Shown here one piece after another: positions 46,651 to 59,097 of a DNA stretch of 64,000 bases. Position 1 is the first letter of the stretch; every line of letters begins with the position of its first letter. A program made the translations under genes and the position numbers. The notes under the pieces are model-generated. The model was not told the DNA's origin. It searched no databases and was given only the letters and a program-made list of their open reading frames with translations. Location: assembly GCA_002794735.1 (NCBI GenBank), contig NBAZ01000004.1:620001-684000 (forward strand). The letters are read 5' to 3'. Source of the stretch: Pyrrhoderma lamaoense. Taxonomy: Eukaryota; Basidiomycota; Agaricomycetes; Hymenochaetales; Hymenochaetaceae.

Positions 46651-47517
46651 CGCGAGGCAAAGCGCTCATAGGGGGGAAGCAGAGGAACTTCGTTCTGAAG
46701 CTAACCTTGATTCCTTACATGAGACTACTTCGGGTCACACACATCACACCTCTGACTATTTTTATCCACACATCAACTAAGTTTCGGATATGACTATGAA
46801 AATTTATTTATATTTATGAGACCTGTGTTCGTAATAACTATTACAACCACTCGTTCTGGTGAGAAAAAGAGTAGGGTTAGGTATTGTATCAGAAGCCGCC
46901 CCGAGTTTGATGTCGGGTGGAACGACCATAAGGTAGCACCGACTGTAGATATATTTTCTCAGACACGAATTACTGGGTCTGCTAACGTTCGTAAACCACG
47001 GGGCATTGGCTGCGGAGTGTGCCAGAGACAGGCACATAAGAGAGCAGTAGCATATCATTGACCTCGCCAAGCCGGATTGATAACTAACGAGAACGAGGAT
47101 GTGAGAGGAAAGCGAAGCAGAGCTCGAGTTGTTAAACCCTCGAGCAACGCATTATAATCCTCGATGTACTACATGTACAAATTTGTTCTTGGTCAGGTCC
47201 ATTAGGCAAACAAAGCTAGAAAGTGTTTCTCCTTGACCACCTTGGTACAACTCCGACCGAGTATGTAAGTAGAGGGGCTGAAAATTTTACGATAGATGCT
47301 GATATAGGCCTGACAGCACCTTAGGGCCGGTTACGACTTGCGGGACCGACTTGATTCGGTGGCCCGAGTTGACGGTGATCGCATTCAAATAAATTGAATA
47401 TTATGGAATATTATTCAATATATCTCATATATCTAATATAAAAACCAAAAGAATTATAATAGCGAGTGGTTATCATAGCAGCACAGCAGCGGCCGCTCAC
47501 TCTCCCCCCCTTATTGC
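46651..47517. other. Divergent intergenic region FEX / DUF7704-like gene
   Basis: About 870 bases between two diverging genes. Short open frames on both strands at 46800-47070 overlap each other and resemble nothing. An AT-rich inverted repeat (8-base arms, 47393-47400 and 47412-47419) lies about 100 bases before the DUF7704-like start. Confidence 0.4.
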
Positions 47518-48121
47518 ATGGCGCCAGCTTCGGCAATCCCGACGTTCTACTACGCTCTGTTTGGCATCTACGAGCCTCTCCTTACCGTCACTGGCTTTCT
47601 TGGTGCTATCGCAGACCCAAAAAAGGTATATTTGCAAAAGGACTGTTAATATGTCCGCCTAAATGCTTATTTCATGTACTCATCTAATCTCTTCACAGAC
47701 TCACGACAGTCAAGCACCTTGGCCTCACGCTCCTCCCGATGTTCTTCCACTTGCTTCTCAGGTGACGGTACTCCAACTCGCGCACGTTTGTGCTCTCATT
47801 GGCGTCATCAATGGCTTTGTCCTATACGCCTGCAAACGTCATCTTGCCTTCTCACCCGAGTTGCAAGAGAAAATAGTAACAGCCTTACTTACTCCGTTAC
47901 TCATCGGTGACTTTCTGCATGTCTTCATCACATTATGGGGCTTAGGAGACAAAAAATGGGACATATGGAATTGGAGCCCACTTCTGTGGTCCACCTTGCT
48001 TCTCGGTCTTACACTTCTCATACCAAGAGCTATGTGGTATATGGGCATATGGCGCTACGTGCACAAGAGAGACGGAAAGAAAGTGAAACCAACCGGCAAT
48101 GGGACAGCGAAGATTGAATGA
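47518..48121 (+). CDS. Small four-helix membrane protein, DUF7704-like
   Basis: Two exons, 47518-47625 and 47699-48121, joined in frame (DPKK|THDSQ). The ATG at 47518 starts MAPASAIPTFYYALFGIYEP followed by LLTVTGFLGAI (helix 1). Exon 2 contains QVTVLQLAHVCALIGVINGF, VTALLTPLLIGDFLHVFITL, WNWSPLLWSTLLLGLTLLIP and AMWYMGIWRYVHKRDGKK, giving about four membrane segments and a lysine-rich tail. The layout and the FYYALFGIYEP…GDFLHV motifs match a family of small fungal integral membrane proteins of unknown function that I remember as DUF7704. No catalytic motif is visible. It is convergent with Cox18. Confidence 0.75.
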
Positions 48122-48437
48122 ATGATTATTACTTATTTTTGTGTATTTAATAATTTACTACACTGCAAAGCAAAACGATCCACTAGACTATCAGAGAATG
48201 TTTCTAAAGAGTTCATCTGTCAAAAGTCAGAGTCAGTAAACGAGTTTATGAGGTATGTGAAGGCAGAGAAAAAGGAAGAATCATATTAGATCAAGATAGA
48301 TTCACTGGAAACCAGCAAGTGCCTAGACTTTTCATCTTTGAAGCACACGAGAGGGTTCCCTCTACCACATTTTTTGATCATGCACGAAAGAACATAAATG
48401 AGACCAACTCACGAACCTAAGAATATTTTAGGGAATA
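48122..48437. other. Convergent 3' intergenic region
   Basis: About 315 AT-rich bases between the DUF7704-like stop and the Cox18 stop. No feature was recognised. Confidence 0.45.
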
Positions 48438-49717
48438 CTATGTCTTTGATCGACTTTTCTTGTTACTTCGAGAACTTACATCCTTCACAGAAGGTGAAGA
48501 TGAAGGCGACGGTAACGATTCTGACTTGGCCTCGGACCTCCTTCTCAACGCAAGACTACGGCGTGCATCCCACCAATTAAATGCCCAGGATTGGAACAAC
48601 CCAAACGTAGCTGAAGTCAGCCAGTATACAAGAACAGACTTTCATATAGAGTTAGTTTGATGAGCTGAGACTATACTCGTTATGAAGAAGATAAGAACAT
48701 ACCCCATCTACCATTAATCCCATCACTATTCTTACAATAGAAAACCCTCTTAATGTAGTCTGGACTATGTTCTTCATCCTAGGGGCCACCACTTTACCCT
48801 CCTCTCTCTTCTTCTTGTCTTCTTCCTCCTGTCTCTCCTCTAGCTCTTTATTACGAGCGGCACGTTCTGCACTAAGTAACCATCCAGCAGTCTCAACATT
48901 TGCTAGTGTTGTGAGGCCGAGAGCAACAGGTAATACACCTGTAGGGTCTGGTTTGGAGAGTGATGTGAGAGATAAGAAAAACTCGTCGTCAAGTGGAGTA
49001 GGACGTGTTGCGAGTGATGAGAAAAAGGCGGTAGAGAATACGAAAAGAGGGAGTTGCGTTATGGCAGGGATGAGCATAGTGAGCGTTGGGCTACATGAAT
49101 GTAGCTTGAAAAGCTCTTTTCGTCGTATATCCATCTGATAATAGAATGTAATAATTCAGACATGGTTTTGGTTTTGAAAGAGAATCTGTATGCCAGATAC
49201 ATACAGCTCTTTGCAGCCTCTGAAGATGCTCATTTCGGAATGCCTCAAGACCTTGTTTACCATATCCTGCATGTTTCATCTCCTGTGCAATCCTTACAGC
49301 TTCTTCATTTCTAAATGTTTTCAATTCTGGAATAACCTTCTCTTCGAGACGCCATTGTCTTTGCTTCGCCTAGAAAGAAGTCAAAGTAGCTTATTATTAA
49401 ATATGCACATAATTTTCAGTAATGAAATGTGAATTAACACTTACCCAAATTGAAAACGGTAGAGTGAAAACAAGACGAGATATGACTGTTGTAAGAATGA
49501 TAGTTGATGCGTAAGGAGGAAAAGCTTCAGGCCATGGAAGGGCAATGGCTAGGTCAAGGAAACCATCCTTGAGTGGTAATAAACTCTCAGTCCATAACAA
49601 GCGTTTACGCAGACCGCAATGTGCAGGATTCAAGTTTTTAGAGCCATTCAATTTTAAGATGGGTCGAGAACGAAGGCTATGTGCTATGGAGGCATAGTTA
49701 TGGTGAGTACGAAGCAT
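48438..49717 (-). CDS. COX18: Mitochondrial inner-membrane insertase Cox18 (Oxa1/YidC family)
   Basis: An insertase that exports the C-terminal tail of Cox2 across the inner membrane. The ATG at 49715-49717 starts MLRTHHNYASIAHSLRSRPI, an arginine-rich mitochondrial presequence. The first membrane segment region has LPWPEAFPPYASTIILTTVI and SRLVFTLPFSIW. A helical hairpin follows (KQRQWRLEEKVIPELKTFRN, EMKHAGYGKQG), then RRKELFKLHSCSPTLTMLIP and AITQLPLFVFSTAFFS, the conserved Oxa1 core. The later membrane segments are GVLPVALGLTTLANVETAGW and SVLVYWLTSATFGLFQSWAF. The tail is basic and Ser-rich (SNKKSRSKT; stop 48438-48440). Introns are short and keep frame. I choose Cox18 over Oxa1 because of the divergent sequence and short tail; it could be either. 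Confidence 0.82.
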
Positions 49718-50047
49718 GTCACCGACAGAGATGAAGTATCATCTTCGCTAACAAGCTATGCAAATCTTTTTCGTGAGACAAATATCTTACGATTTGATCC
49801 TACATTTACACATATACTCTACATTCCAAATCCCTCTTCTTACACATCAATCATATTGATTTTTTTTCATGCATAATGAAAAAATAACTGCATAGACGGA
49901 AAGAAGAAACAGAAAATCAGAGTACGACATAGCATCTGTTACTAGTGAAGACAAAACGTCATAACACATCCAATTGGAATGGGGGTGCTGAGCATACTCT
50001 TTCATACATCCTAAGCCTACAACAACCAACCGAATTCATCGTCTAGA

Positions 50048-50835
50048 TTAGAATACAAGCTGGTGGGGATATTGTCCCTTTGAGAGACCGAAGGTAGCCT
50101 TAAGGTACTTCCGAGGTTCTCAGTCTTTTTAATTCCAGCAATTACGGCTGCGTCGACCTCCTTCTGAGTAGCAACCTTGCTTTCTGACAATGCCTCCTTC
50201 TCCTTGGGCTTGCCTTCAGCGAAGAACTCTTCCTCAGCAGACTTGGCACCGCTTGCCCTCGACTTGGCGAAGTACGCATCATCAACCTTTTCGTCGACCT
50301 TTGTTAAGTTTCAAGGATTAGTCCCCATGTTCATAGTTATTTATTGATAGTGATTTTACAAGATGACGTACCTTGAAGTCTCCGAGCTCAATCTTGGTCT
50401 GAGTGGCAATGACATAGGCCTGATTTACCCTTCGGAGAGGGACACCGTTGACCTTGTACGGTCCAGTGACAAGGAGGAGTCCACTAGCGAGTTGTTGAGG
50501 AAAACAACGCGCTTTCCGCTGAAGCGACCCGCAAGTAGGATGAGGACGGTTCCAGGGGTGATGGAAGCACGTAACTTAGTGGGCCTTGCAACTTTACGGC
50601 TCTTCTTTGGTACTGGCACGTCCTCAGCAGGGTAGAATCGTGAAGCTTTGGTGGTAGGGACAAGACGGGTGCTGCCATTCTTTTCACCACCGACCTTCTT
50701 CTCGATATGTGCAGGCTTTTCTGCAGCAGCAGGTTTTGTTGAAGTTTTGAGGCCCTTATTCAAGCCACGAAGTGCCCTGACCTTCGAGCGAGAGTAGCGG
50801 CCAACGCCTGGGACGAGTTCCTTGCTTCGAGCCAT
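50048..50835 (-). CDS. RPL6: 60S ribosomal protein eL6, frame broken twice
   Basis: A large-subunit ribosomal protein. The ATG at 50833-50835 gives [20 protein letters not shown] and a basic Ala/Lys-rich head. Then come [20 protein letters not shown] and [20 protein letters not shown] with VVFL (the eL6 KOW-like signature), [28 protein letters not shown], an intron and [14 protein letters not shown]. Two one-base gaps are needed. At 50495-50496, adding one T (minus-strand A) turns FLNNSLVD into [14 protein letters not shown]. At 50111-50112, one more base gives [20 protein letters not shown] followed by F and a TAA stop at 50048-50050. Both restored stretches are classic eL6. A single essential ribosomal protein gene with two losses argues for assembly error. 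Confidence 0.93.
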
Positions 50836-51544
50836 TTGACTATAGATGAAAGTGAAAGTTTATGTTAGCGTTTCGGTCATTTGATATCATGCCAAAGCTC
50901 TGGTTATGAATCCATCCAAATCCAGCTCATTCTTCCAGCGTCATACGACAAATAGCATTCAAGGGCATCACATATTGCATTCCTGATGGAATATCAACAT
51001 AAAACAAGAGGTTATACTCACGAAACGGTTTTTTGGCTTCGTACTGTTGAAGGGCTGCTGGTTATTGGGACTCTGTGTCGAGACGCAGATCCAAATTAGG
51101 CAGAAATTTTCCCGCGCTCATTATCCTACCATCTTGATTATGCAAGTGCATACATCCCTACTACTAACGCAAATATGTCATAGATCGTAGTATCTATTTA
51201 ACTACTACACTTATTAGGTTATGAAGCTTTCACTCAACCACTTTTGAGTTGTAAATTCAGATCACTACCGTCATCAACATTGAAAGAGTTGAGGTGTATT
51301 ACAGTACCGGAGTGCAAAATCTCTGAAAATACACAATCAACGTGTGTTGAAATTTTACGTTTTATACATCATGACATACTATGTATCATGGAGACAATAC
51401 AACTCAAATAGGGATTCTATATATTAAGTACAACCAGGTCGGATATTGTGTGGTTGATATCATCATGTACTTTTTGTGACATCAATCTGTGCCTGGACTT
51501 TTTTCCGTCTGTGACTCGATAGTACGGCTTGAGTGCTAGCAGCC
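50836..51544. other. Divergent intergenic region RPL6 / nucleotidase
   Basis: About 700 AT-rich bases between two diverging start codons. It presumably contains both promoters. No gene, repeat or RNA was recognised. Confidence 0.5.
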
Positions 51545-52642
51545 ATGACACAGACCGATGGGAACACCCAGGGTTTGTTCATTCCTCCTATTGCATATGG
51601 TAGTACGCTTGACATTTCGCTCTAGATGATCGTGCCATCGTCTGGTTCGACATTGATAATACTCTCTACTCCGCCAGCTCTAAGATTGCGGATGCCATGG
51701 GCCAACGAATCCATACCTACTTTACCTCCTTAGGGCTTGATGACGCCGAAGCTTCAGTCATGCACCTTAAATATTACAAAACCTACGGTGTGTTATGGTG
51801 AAAAGCCTTATGAATGACATGAATTGAGTTACTTGGGACGTTAGGTTTGGCTTTGAGAGGTCTAATTAGACATCATGGAGTAGATACATTAGATTTTGAC
51901 CGCCGGTACCACCGAAACCCGTGTCCATCTTTCTCACTAAATTACTTACTACATTTTAGGTGTGATCAGACCCTCCCCTAGAGGATATGATTAAACCCGA
52001 TCCAAAATTGCGCAAACTCCTAGAAGATATAGACCGCTCGAAGGCTCGTGTTTGGGCGCTTACCAACGCATATGTGGTGGTCAGTAAATATATAATTTTT
52101 AAATCAAGACTGAAGCTAGTAGCTAAATTTTCACTTATATCAACAAAAAGCACGCTCAGAGAGTATTACGAATCTTAGGGGTCGAAGACTTATTTGAAGG
52201 TGTGGTGTATTGTAATTATGAAGACCCAAATTTCTATTGCAAACCCGAACCTGAGTATTTCAATTCAGTACGTCTATCTGCGTTCGATTCCTACGAATAT
52301 TCACATGAGAGAACATAGGCGATGAAAAGAGCTGGGGTTTCTAACCCTGAAAAATGTTACTTTATTGATGATAGCGGTAAGTATCACTTCACTTGGCCAG
52401 ATATTCTGAAATCTCATCTGTAGTCATCAGCTACAAATATCGATGCAGCACGTCACCTCAGTTGGGGACATTGTGTGCATTTCTGTGAAAAGGGTCTAGA
52501 AACGACTGAAGGTGGGGTGAAGAAAACAATTATCGCAAGTACTCCCGATCTCAGTACTACAGATCTGGGTGAAAGGATACAAATAGACGACATTGATAAG
52601 CTTAGAAATGTTTGGCCGGAAATTTTTAAGAAATTAGAATAA
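51545..52642 (+). CDS. HAD-family pyrimidine 5'-nucleotidase (Sdt1/Phm8 type)
   Basis: A cytosolic phosphatase of the haloacid dehalogenase superfamily, like yeast Sdt1 and Phm8, which dephosphorylate nucleotides. The ATG at 51545 gives MTQTDGNTQ, then an intron, then IVWFDIDNTLYSASSKIADA, where D-x-D-N-T is HAD motif I with the nucleophile Asp. Later come GLALRGLIRHHGVDTLDFDR, LRKLLEDIDRSKARVWALTN (motif II region, Thr), RVLRILGVEDLFEGVVYCNY, FYCKPEPEYFNSA (motif III Lys) and YFIDDSATNIDAARH (motif IV, two Asp). The stop is TAA at 52640-52642. Introns are short and the frame is intact. Substrate preference between pyrimidine nucleotides and lysophosphatidate cannot be read from sequence. It is convergent with PHAF1. 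Confidence 0.9.
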
Positions 52643-52768
52643 CGAGGCTACCATGTACACGAAGAAACACACAGTAAAATTCCGTGATGTAATATACATT
52701 TGGTCCTTGGATGTAATAATGAAGATGTATACATACATTGTCAATTTCGAATGCAATAAATTAGGCTG

Positions 52769-54321
52769 TCAGAAAAGGATGACCGTGGCGACCTGAGCAG
52801 CTTCGGTAACTTCAAGCACAATTCCATCAAAGCCAACCAGTCCTAGGATGGATGAGAGGATGTAAAATTATGCTTGCATCTTTGAAACTTACGGGTCGTT
52901 GATCCAGGGAGGGTTAACCTTTCATCTTCTGTGCGATCAAGTTCCATGGAGGGCATCTGCTTCTTAGGAGCACCATTCAAAAATCTTGATATGATATCGA
53001 ACTAGGTGATTTCAGTCAAGCAGTCTAAGTATCACGTTAATGGTAGAAACCTTGTCACTGAAGGTAACCCTGGGTGGTTCATCTTCGTATCTATTTATCA
53101 GCACAGAGAAGGGAAAAAGTAGAGATTTTACTTACCGTCTTCTTCATCTTCCGGTTTTCCCTCTACTTCCCAAGGACAGCGTTGATAGCGCTGGAACATC
53201 GGAGTACCGGGCTATAGTACCTGAGTGTCACAGTTGGAGAAAAGTTATGTATAGTGTACTTACAATGTTCGTGTGCAGAATGATCTTTTGAACTAGATGT
53301 GTCTGTGAAGATATTAAAAAGTCGATGCCAAATTGGAAGTAATTATAAAAATCTACACCAGATGTAATCAGAAGCAATAAAGGATAGTAGTGACGTGACC
53401 CACATCCTTCCTCTGAACCATCTGGAGTCTTGTTTCGTGAGTGAATTGCCATACGATCGTCTTCTTTATAATACGTTCGAAGGGGTGCACCAAGGTCACA
53501 AGTAAGATCCTGGGCAGTTGTAGACCCGATTTGTACATATACAGGTTTGGAGTTTGAAGGGTAGAAGTAGAGCAATATTCCATCGCGTAACTTAGTTTGC
53601 GAAAATAAATTCAATTGGTAGATTTTTAGGCCTTAGATCTACTTACACGGACAATGGCTTGACGGACACTTCCCGCCATGGACTCGCACTCCATCACTTC
53701 TCCTAGTGCATCATACTCGATTCCATCTATAGTTGGCTGGCTTACAACAACTCTCTTAACCTCTCTATACCGATCTTCAAGCCCTGGAGATCCAACCTTA
53801 GTTGACCCCTTCCTTGCTTCGCCACCACTAAGTGAATTCAAACTGGTTATACCATCCTCATCGAAGAGAAAACTAACACCGGGATACTGTAATCCATCAC
53901 CGGGATAAGTCGGACCAAAGTGCTTACTGACATCGTTCTTTCGTAATGATTCTATGGACTCTCCAGAAAGAAGTATCGTATCTTTATAGGTAAGGGTGAC
54001 AGGAGGATTAGGATCATTGAGACGACGAAGTGATATCGTATGCAGTCGTTGGTGACGAGCAGAGAATAAGAGATCGATATGTGGGTGTAAATGAAGAAGA
54101 ATCGGACAAAGCACGCTATCAGATGCGGAGTCATACTTGATATCTACTCTGGGGAATAATGTTGTATTGTGCCGTAACAGGTCAATGACTGACCATAAAG
54201 AAGAACCTATGCAGAGGTAGTATTAACGTCAATAAGCACCTAGTCGTGTCAGGTGTTTACCTAGCTCAAATATCCCAAGGCCCGAGCCAGGTCGTAAGTT
54301 GACATCGAGAGTTGAGACCAT
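52769..54321 (-). CDS. PHAF1 / UPF0183 family protein (C16orf70 homologue)
   Basis: A conserved eukaryotic protein; the human homologue PHAF1 binds phosphoinositides at the phagophore during autophagy. The ATG at 54319-54321 gives MVSTLDVNLRPGSGLGIFEL then an intron. Family blocks follow: CPILLHLHPHIDLLFSARHQ, RLHTISLRRLNDPNPPVTLT, YKDTILLSGESIESLRKNDV, HFGPTYPGDGLQYPGVSFLF, EVKRVVVSQP, GSVRQAIVRV, LLYFYPSNSKPVYVQIGSTT, AQDLTCDLGAPLRTYYKEDD, and YNYFQFGIDFLISSQTHLVQ with KIILHTN. The last exon ends GLVGFDGIVLEVTEAAQVAT-VILF at the stop 52769-52771. It looks complete with short introns. The function in fungi is inferred from the animal protein. It is divergent from the HOS3-like gene, with 171 bases between the starts. 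Confidence 0.9.
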
Positions 54322-54408
54322 CGAAGGTTTGCTAACACATGTACTTAAGCTAACAGTTGTGCTGAACAGACCAGAGCTGGCGCGTTAAGGCCAAACAAGA
54401 CCAAACGA

Positions 54409-54414
54409 CACGTG
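54409..54414. promoter_or_regulatory. E-box CACGTG in a bidirectional promoter
   Basis: A CACGTG palindrome about midway in the short gap between PHAF1 and the HOS3-like gene. It could bind bHLH factors (Cbf1-type). The motif is only six bases, so chance occurrence is possible. Confidence 0.3.
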
Positions 54415-54492
54415 AATACTACTCAAACGCGCCAGATATATGCGCTCATAAGCAAGCCACACTTCAACTTCTACGATCTTACACCGGAAACA

Positions 54493-56662
54493 ATGGTTTC
54501 AAAGGAAGGCAACCTCAAGACATACATAGTCATGCAGAACGCATGCTACAAACACCGTTATATACGCTCTTCTGACCTATCAAATATTGTCGAACGTCCT
54601 GAACGTCTTAGAGCTATTAAAGTTGGTCTTTCAGCTGCAATAGCTCGCATAGAAGAAATTTCCCAAGATAAAAAGAAAGAGAAAGAAAATTTAAATGTCG
54701 AAGGAGACCTTATAGATGCATTGCAAAAATTAGATCTTCTACAAGACCCTGATATTAGTGTTGTGGATATCATAACTAGTCTGGAGAAAGTCGAGCTTCT
54801 TGCTAATCAGGCAGTCAAATTCGTTCATGGAGATATAGACGGGGATGTCTATCTAGAGAAACTGACTAAATGGGTAAAAGAAAGTATGGAAAAAATAAAA
54901 ATGGAGGGATCTGAAATCCCGTCTGACCTGTCTCAAGGTGACCTTTATCGTAAGTGGTTGTTAATAAGTATCTGTAAATTAATCTATAACGTCTCTAATA
55001 TCTTTGCTTATAGTTTGTCCTGAATCACTGGAAGCTATTCAAGGAGCTTTGGGTGCTGTATGTGAAGCGGTGGACAAAGTAATGAATGCTACCTGTACTA
55101 GCCTGGAAGAGACCACTGCTACCAAGGGTACGGCGAATGCTTTCGTTGCCATCCGACCCCCAGGCCATCATTGCGGAGAAGATACACCATCCGGATTCTG
55201 CTTCGTCAATAACGTTATAGTAGCCGCAGCTCATGGTAATTAAGACCTACTATTATCGTGAAACGTAAAACAATGGACTTACAATAGGATGCTAGCTCAT
55301 CTTAAACATGATATTAGGAAGGTTGTGATATTCGACATAGACCTTCACCACGGTAAGTAATGATCGATCCACCACTACCAAAGGCTCACCGATTCTCCAG
55401 GTAACGGCACACAATCTTTGGCATGGCAGATAAACGAGGAATGGTACAGACAAAAGCTCGAGGCCGACAATGGAGCTCCTAATACTGAGTTAGGAATGCA
55501 GGTATTCTACGGATCTATACACGATATACTATCCTATCCATGTGAAGTAAGCTGTAGCACCAAACCTACTATAACGAGCCTAATCATAATAATGTAACGA
55601 TCTAGGATGGAAAAATGTCTATGGTTCAGGCCGCATCGGTTTCTATTCATGGTGCTCATGGACAACACATTGAAAACATACATTTACAAGAATATCAAGA
55701 CGAAGAAGATTTCTACGAAAACTTGTATAAGCCACATTATCGGAAGCTCTTCACAAGAGCAGAGCATTTCCTAAGGGACACTGCAAGCGAGGACGTTTTA
55801 GTATTCATCAGGTATCATCTGGAATTACTTACCACCCAAGGTCATTTGTCTAACTTACTGCATTCGGGTCAGTTGTGGCTTCGATGCAAGTGAACACGAA
55901 TATCCGTGAGTATTTGTGCAATCTGAATCATGGTGTCATTTCTTATAGAATGATCTCAGTTCCATGTCGCGCCACAATCGACGAGTCCCCACATCATTTT
56001 ACTATCAGTTTGCTAAAGATTGCCGAGCCTTTGCTTCCAAATTCGCTGGTGATAAACTCATAAGCGTCCTGGAAGGGGGTATAGTGATCGTGCTTTGACT
56101 AGTGGCGCAATGTCTCATTTAACTGGCCTCATAGATGACAAGAAGCTTGCTTTTGATGTTGACAAGAGTTGGTGGAGTGTAAAGAACTTGGCTCTAGTAT
56201 GTGAATCATATTTCGACTCGGGCATGTTATGGACGCTGACTATGCTTATAGCTTGAGAAAGCAACTAAAAAAAGACGTAACCGAAAAAATTCTACTCCCG
56301 GAAATAATGAGAAGTGGTTGGAACGAACTCTGGATATATTTCAAATCATAGAAACTGTGCTAGCAATGCCTCCAGTGAAGAGCCCTGCAGCCCCTTCATC
56401 CATGACACTGAGAGAACGCAAAGCCGTTAGCCCTAGAATGGTACCCACATCGTTGCCCCCGTATAAAGGCAAACAGGTTCTACCTAAAGCCAAGAAATCG
56501 GACTCAAAGCATCCTGGGGCTGGAGAACAAGCTGTCGAAGATGTGGCAAGAGATCTGCAAGATCTGCATCTGAATGTCCAAGATACGAGCCAGGAAATTG
56601 ATACCCTGTCAAAGAGACTTCCCCGAATTATTCTCCGCATCAAGGAGCCCGAAACCTCCTAG
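54493..56662 (+). CDS. HOS3: Hos3-like class II histone deacetylase
   Basis: A zinc-dependent histone deacetylase of the fungal Hos3 type. The ATG at 54493 gives MVSKEGNLKTYIVMQNACYK and HRYIRSSDLSNIVERPERLR. A variable helical insert follows, then CPESLEAIQGALGAVCEAVD. The catalytic core contains IRPPGHHCGEDTPSGFCFVN (paired His), VVIFDIDLHHGNGTQSLAWQ (zinc Asp-x-His) and ISCGFDASEHEYPSMSRH (zinc Asp). Next is SVLEGGYSDRALTSGAMSHL, read only if one base is added near 56080, where the raw sequence GGGGGTATAG breaks frame at the GGY motif. The C-terminal part is a Lys/Pro/Ser-rich tail (STPGNNEKWLERTLDIFQII, then RKAVSPRMVPTSLPPYKGKQ) ending at 56662. Hos3 is known at the bud neck and cell cortex in yeast; a similar role is inference. 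Confidence 0.9.
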
Positions 56663-57001
56663 GCATTAGAGAATATCATGAATACCTACGATCATCACGC
56701 AGACGATACCTCCATAACCATTATGGATTTATTTCTATGATATTTTTTGGTTTCTTTTTTTCATAAACAACTACATGTACACGACCCAAGTTTGTATGCT
56801 TTAAAGTATCATCATACATATGACCAGCTTTTTATCGTGTATTTTTACCTAATATTGTACATGTATCTGATCGATATCGACTGTCTATAAAGTCAAATTG
56901 AGAGAAATAGTAATCAAAACACCCTATTAGATTACTTTAGATTATTATGCGGTACGTACAAGTGCATACACATGTAGACTTGGTACATACTAAACACAGC
57001 T
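56663..57001. other. Convergent 3' intergenic region
   Basis: About 340 AT-rich bases between the HOS3-like stop and the stop of the opposing membrane protein gene. No feature was recognised. Confidence 0.45.
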
Positions 57002-58857
57002 TCAGTTAGTTTTACTCCGTAAATTTTCAAATGGTGTTCGTTTAGAACCCTTCATCCTGATGGCGTTTGAACGTGATAGTTTTGAACCTTCGGCCCAAAC
57101 ATGAAGGGGTTCATCATCACCACTTTTCACATTCTGACAACAGATACTAGTATAAGTTGGTGGGATATCCACAGATCTGACCTCCGGTGAAGAGGAGTAT
57201 ACATCTTCGAAGTCCAGATTTAAACCATCGCTTTCTCTGGCTACTCTAGTGAGCGTTTCAATAGGTATAGATGATTTAACATCTTCTATATCAAGAACAC
57301 GACCTTGTCGACCCTGTGGTCTACCACTTGATCTAAATTTTCGATCCAGCCCATGTATGGCAATTGGCCCACTTCCAAAAAGTTCTCGACTTGAAGTACC
57401 TATTTGATAGGAGTTTGAAGAATAGCTGCTAGAGATTCGAGATACAAGACTTGGTCGTTGATGTTGCGTTTGTTTATATGTCATCAGGGTATAGTAAGGA
57501 TCATACCCTGGGGGTGATACAAAAGGTTCTGTCTGATACATACTTGGCAGAGAACCAGTTGATTCAGTATTATCATCAGTACCAAAATGGCGGGAAAATG
57601 CTGCTATCCAACGTTGCCCGCGATGAGTCGAGTCGCTTGCCTCTGGGTCAACAATTTTGTATGGTCCATCTCCTTGCTTATGGCGGCGAATAATATAGTA
57701 TCCTATAAGAGTTCCAAGAAACGCGAGAATACCAAATACTAAACCCAGGATAAGGGTTAGATCCTGACCCTCCCTAGAGCTGTAGTTTAGATTAGATTAG
57801 ATGTAGGTCACGATATTAGGTAACACGAAAACAATATTCACCCCCTTTCTGATGGACCTGTAACAGAGCTTCCCCACTACCTGGGATAATGGAGGTGATG
57901 GGACTTTTGGTGGCACTTGTGCCCACTGTTGTCGGACTAGTCGATGTGCCTATTATGACACTCGTTTCCACATCAGACGAGCTAGCCAGCAAAGATGTTA
58001 TATCAGTAGATTTGGATGAGATGCTATTTTGGTCAGCAATTTTATTAAGGCAAATTAATCGAATGGCTTGCCTACTAGACTGCCACCCTTGAGTTACATG
58101 AGTAACGACTTCAACGGAATTGCCAAAGGTTGAGCTTGGGGAACTGTTGTCGACACAGTCGGAACTACCATCTCCGATACTCATGATATCGGAGCTCCCA
58201 CCAGAGCCAAGTCCATCGATATCGCCAGCTATAAGTATAACATCTGTGCCGGAACGAACATTGACCGTCCAATTAAAGCTTGTAGAATAGTCAGTAATAT
58301 TGGCTATTTCAAAACTTTGTCCGCCAGGAATAAGGCCAAGAATATCAACCGGATTCTCAGCAGCTGAGTTCCAGGAGATATCCACTATATCACACTGGTT
58401 TATTGTGTTTGGAAGGTAGAAGAAAAACTTGGGAGATGAGTTGGTTCGGCTAAGACAACTAGAATCTGTAGAAGGATTAACAGTAGTCACGATTGAAGTA
58501 CCTAAGGAATATCTTTAGCTAATTCCAATATCAGCGTACTAAATTTTTCCCACATCCTGAACCGATACCAGTGGCATCATAAAGAACAGTCACAAACTCG
58601 GACTGATCAGGATAATTAAGGACCAGAGAGGCTGAGTTTCCAGAGGGTATAACTCGTTCAATGATTGTGCGAGTTTCTGGTATCATATGGCCTGTAGGTA
58701 CAAGTAAAAGTGTAAATGGGGGTGTACCTCCTTCCCATTTGATGGTTAGATTGCCACACTGGCTAGGTATGTTTGTATAGTGAAATGTTAAGGCACTGAT
58801 TGCAGAAGGGAAAGTAAGAGACATCAAGATGGTCGTAATAATTCGTGAAGGAGTCAT
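57002..58857 (-). CDS. Single-pass cell-surface protein with signal peptide, unknown function
   Basis: The ATG at 58855-58857 opens a clear signal peptide (MTPSRIITTILMSLTFPSAI-SA). The ectodomain has LTFHYTNIPSQCGNLTIKWE, with GGTPPFTLLLVP and cysteines in a repeated Ser-fold-like pattern: a second unit has INQCDIVDISWNSAAENPVD. A Ser/Thr-rich stalk (TSVIIGTSTSPTTVGTSATK) leads to one membrane helix (LILGLVFGILAFLGTLIGYY) followed by RRHKQGDG. The long cytosolic tail is Ser-rich and ends RTPFENLRSKTN. This layout is common in basidiomycete surface proteins of unknown role, and a Mid2-like wall sensor is possible. A few introns are present; exon borders near 57550-57780 are uncertain. It is divergent from DPB2, with 296 bases between the starts. 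Confidence 0.75.
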
Positions 58858-59097
58858 GGATAAGATCGATTCTGAAGCAGAAGCATGTATTTTGCAGGAT
58901 AAATTCCGATAAGTATCATAGTATATGATATATATATGCATCACAGCTCCTTGCATCGTCATCATGGTTTAGAGTCTCCAATTATCCACAAGTTCTTAGA
59001 TACATTGACGTAATTATCTAACATTGTAACAATGTAACATATACTATTAAGTGTAACAGCACGCATACACGAAATGCGTCGGAATGATTACTAATAA

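Noticed and set aside
46804..47070. Overlapping short open frames on both strands
   Set aside because: Neither resembles a protein family, and both lie in a divergent promoter region.
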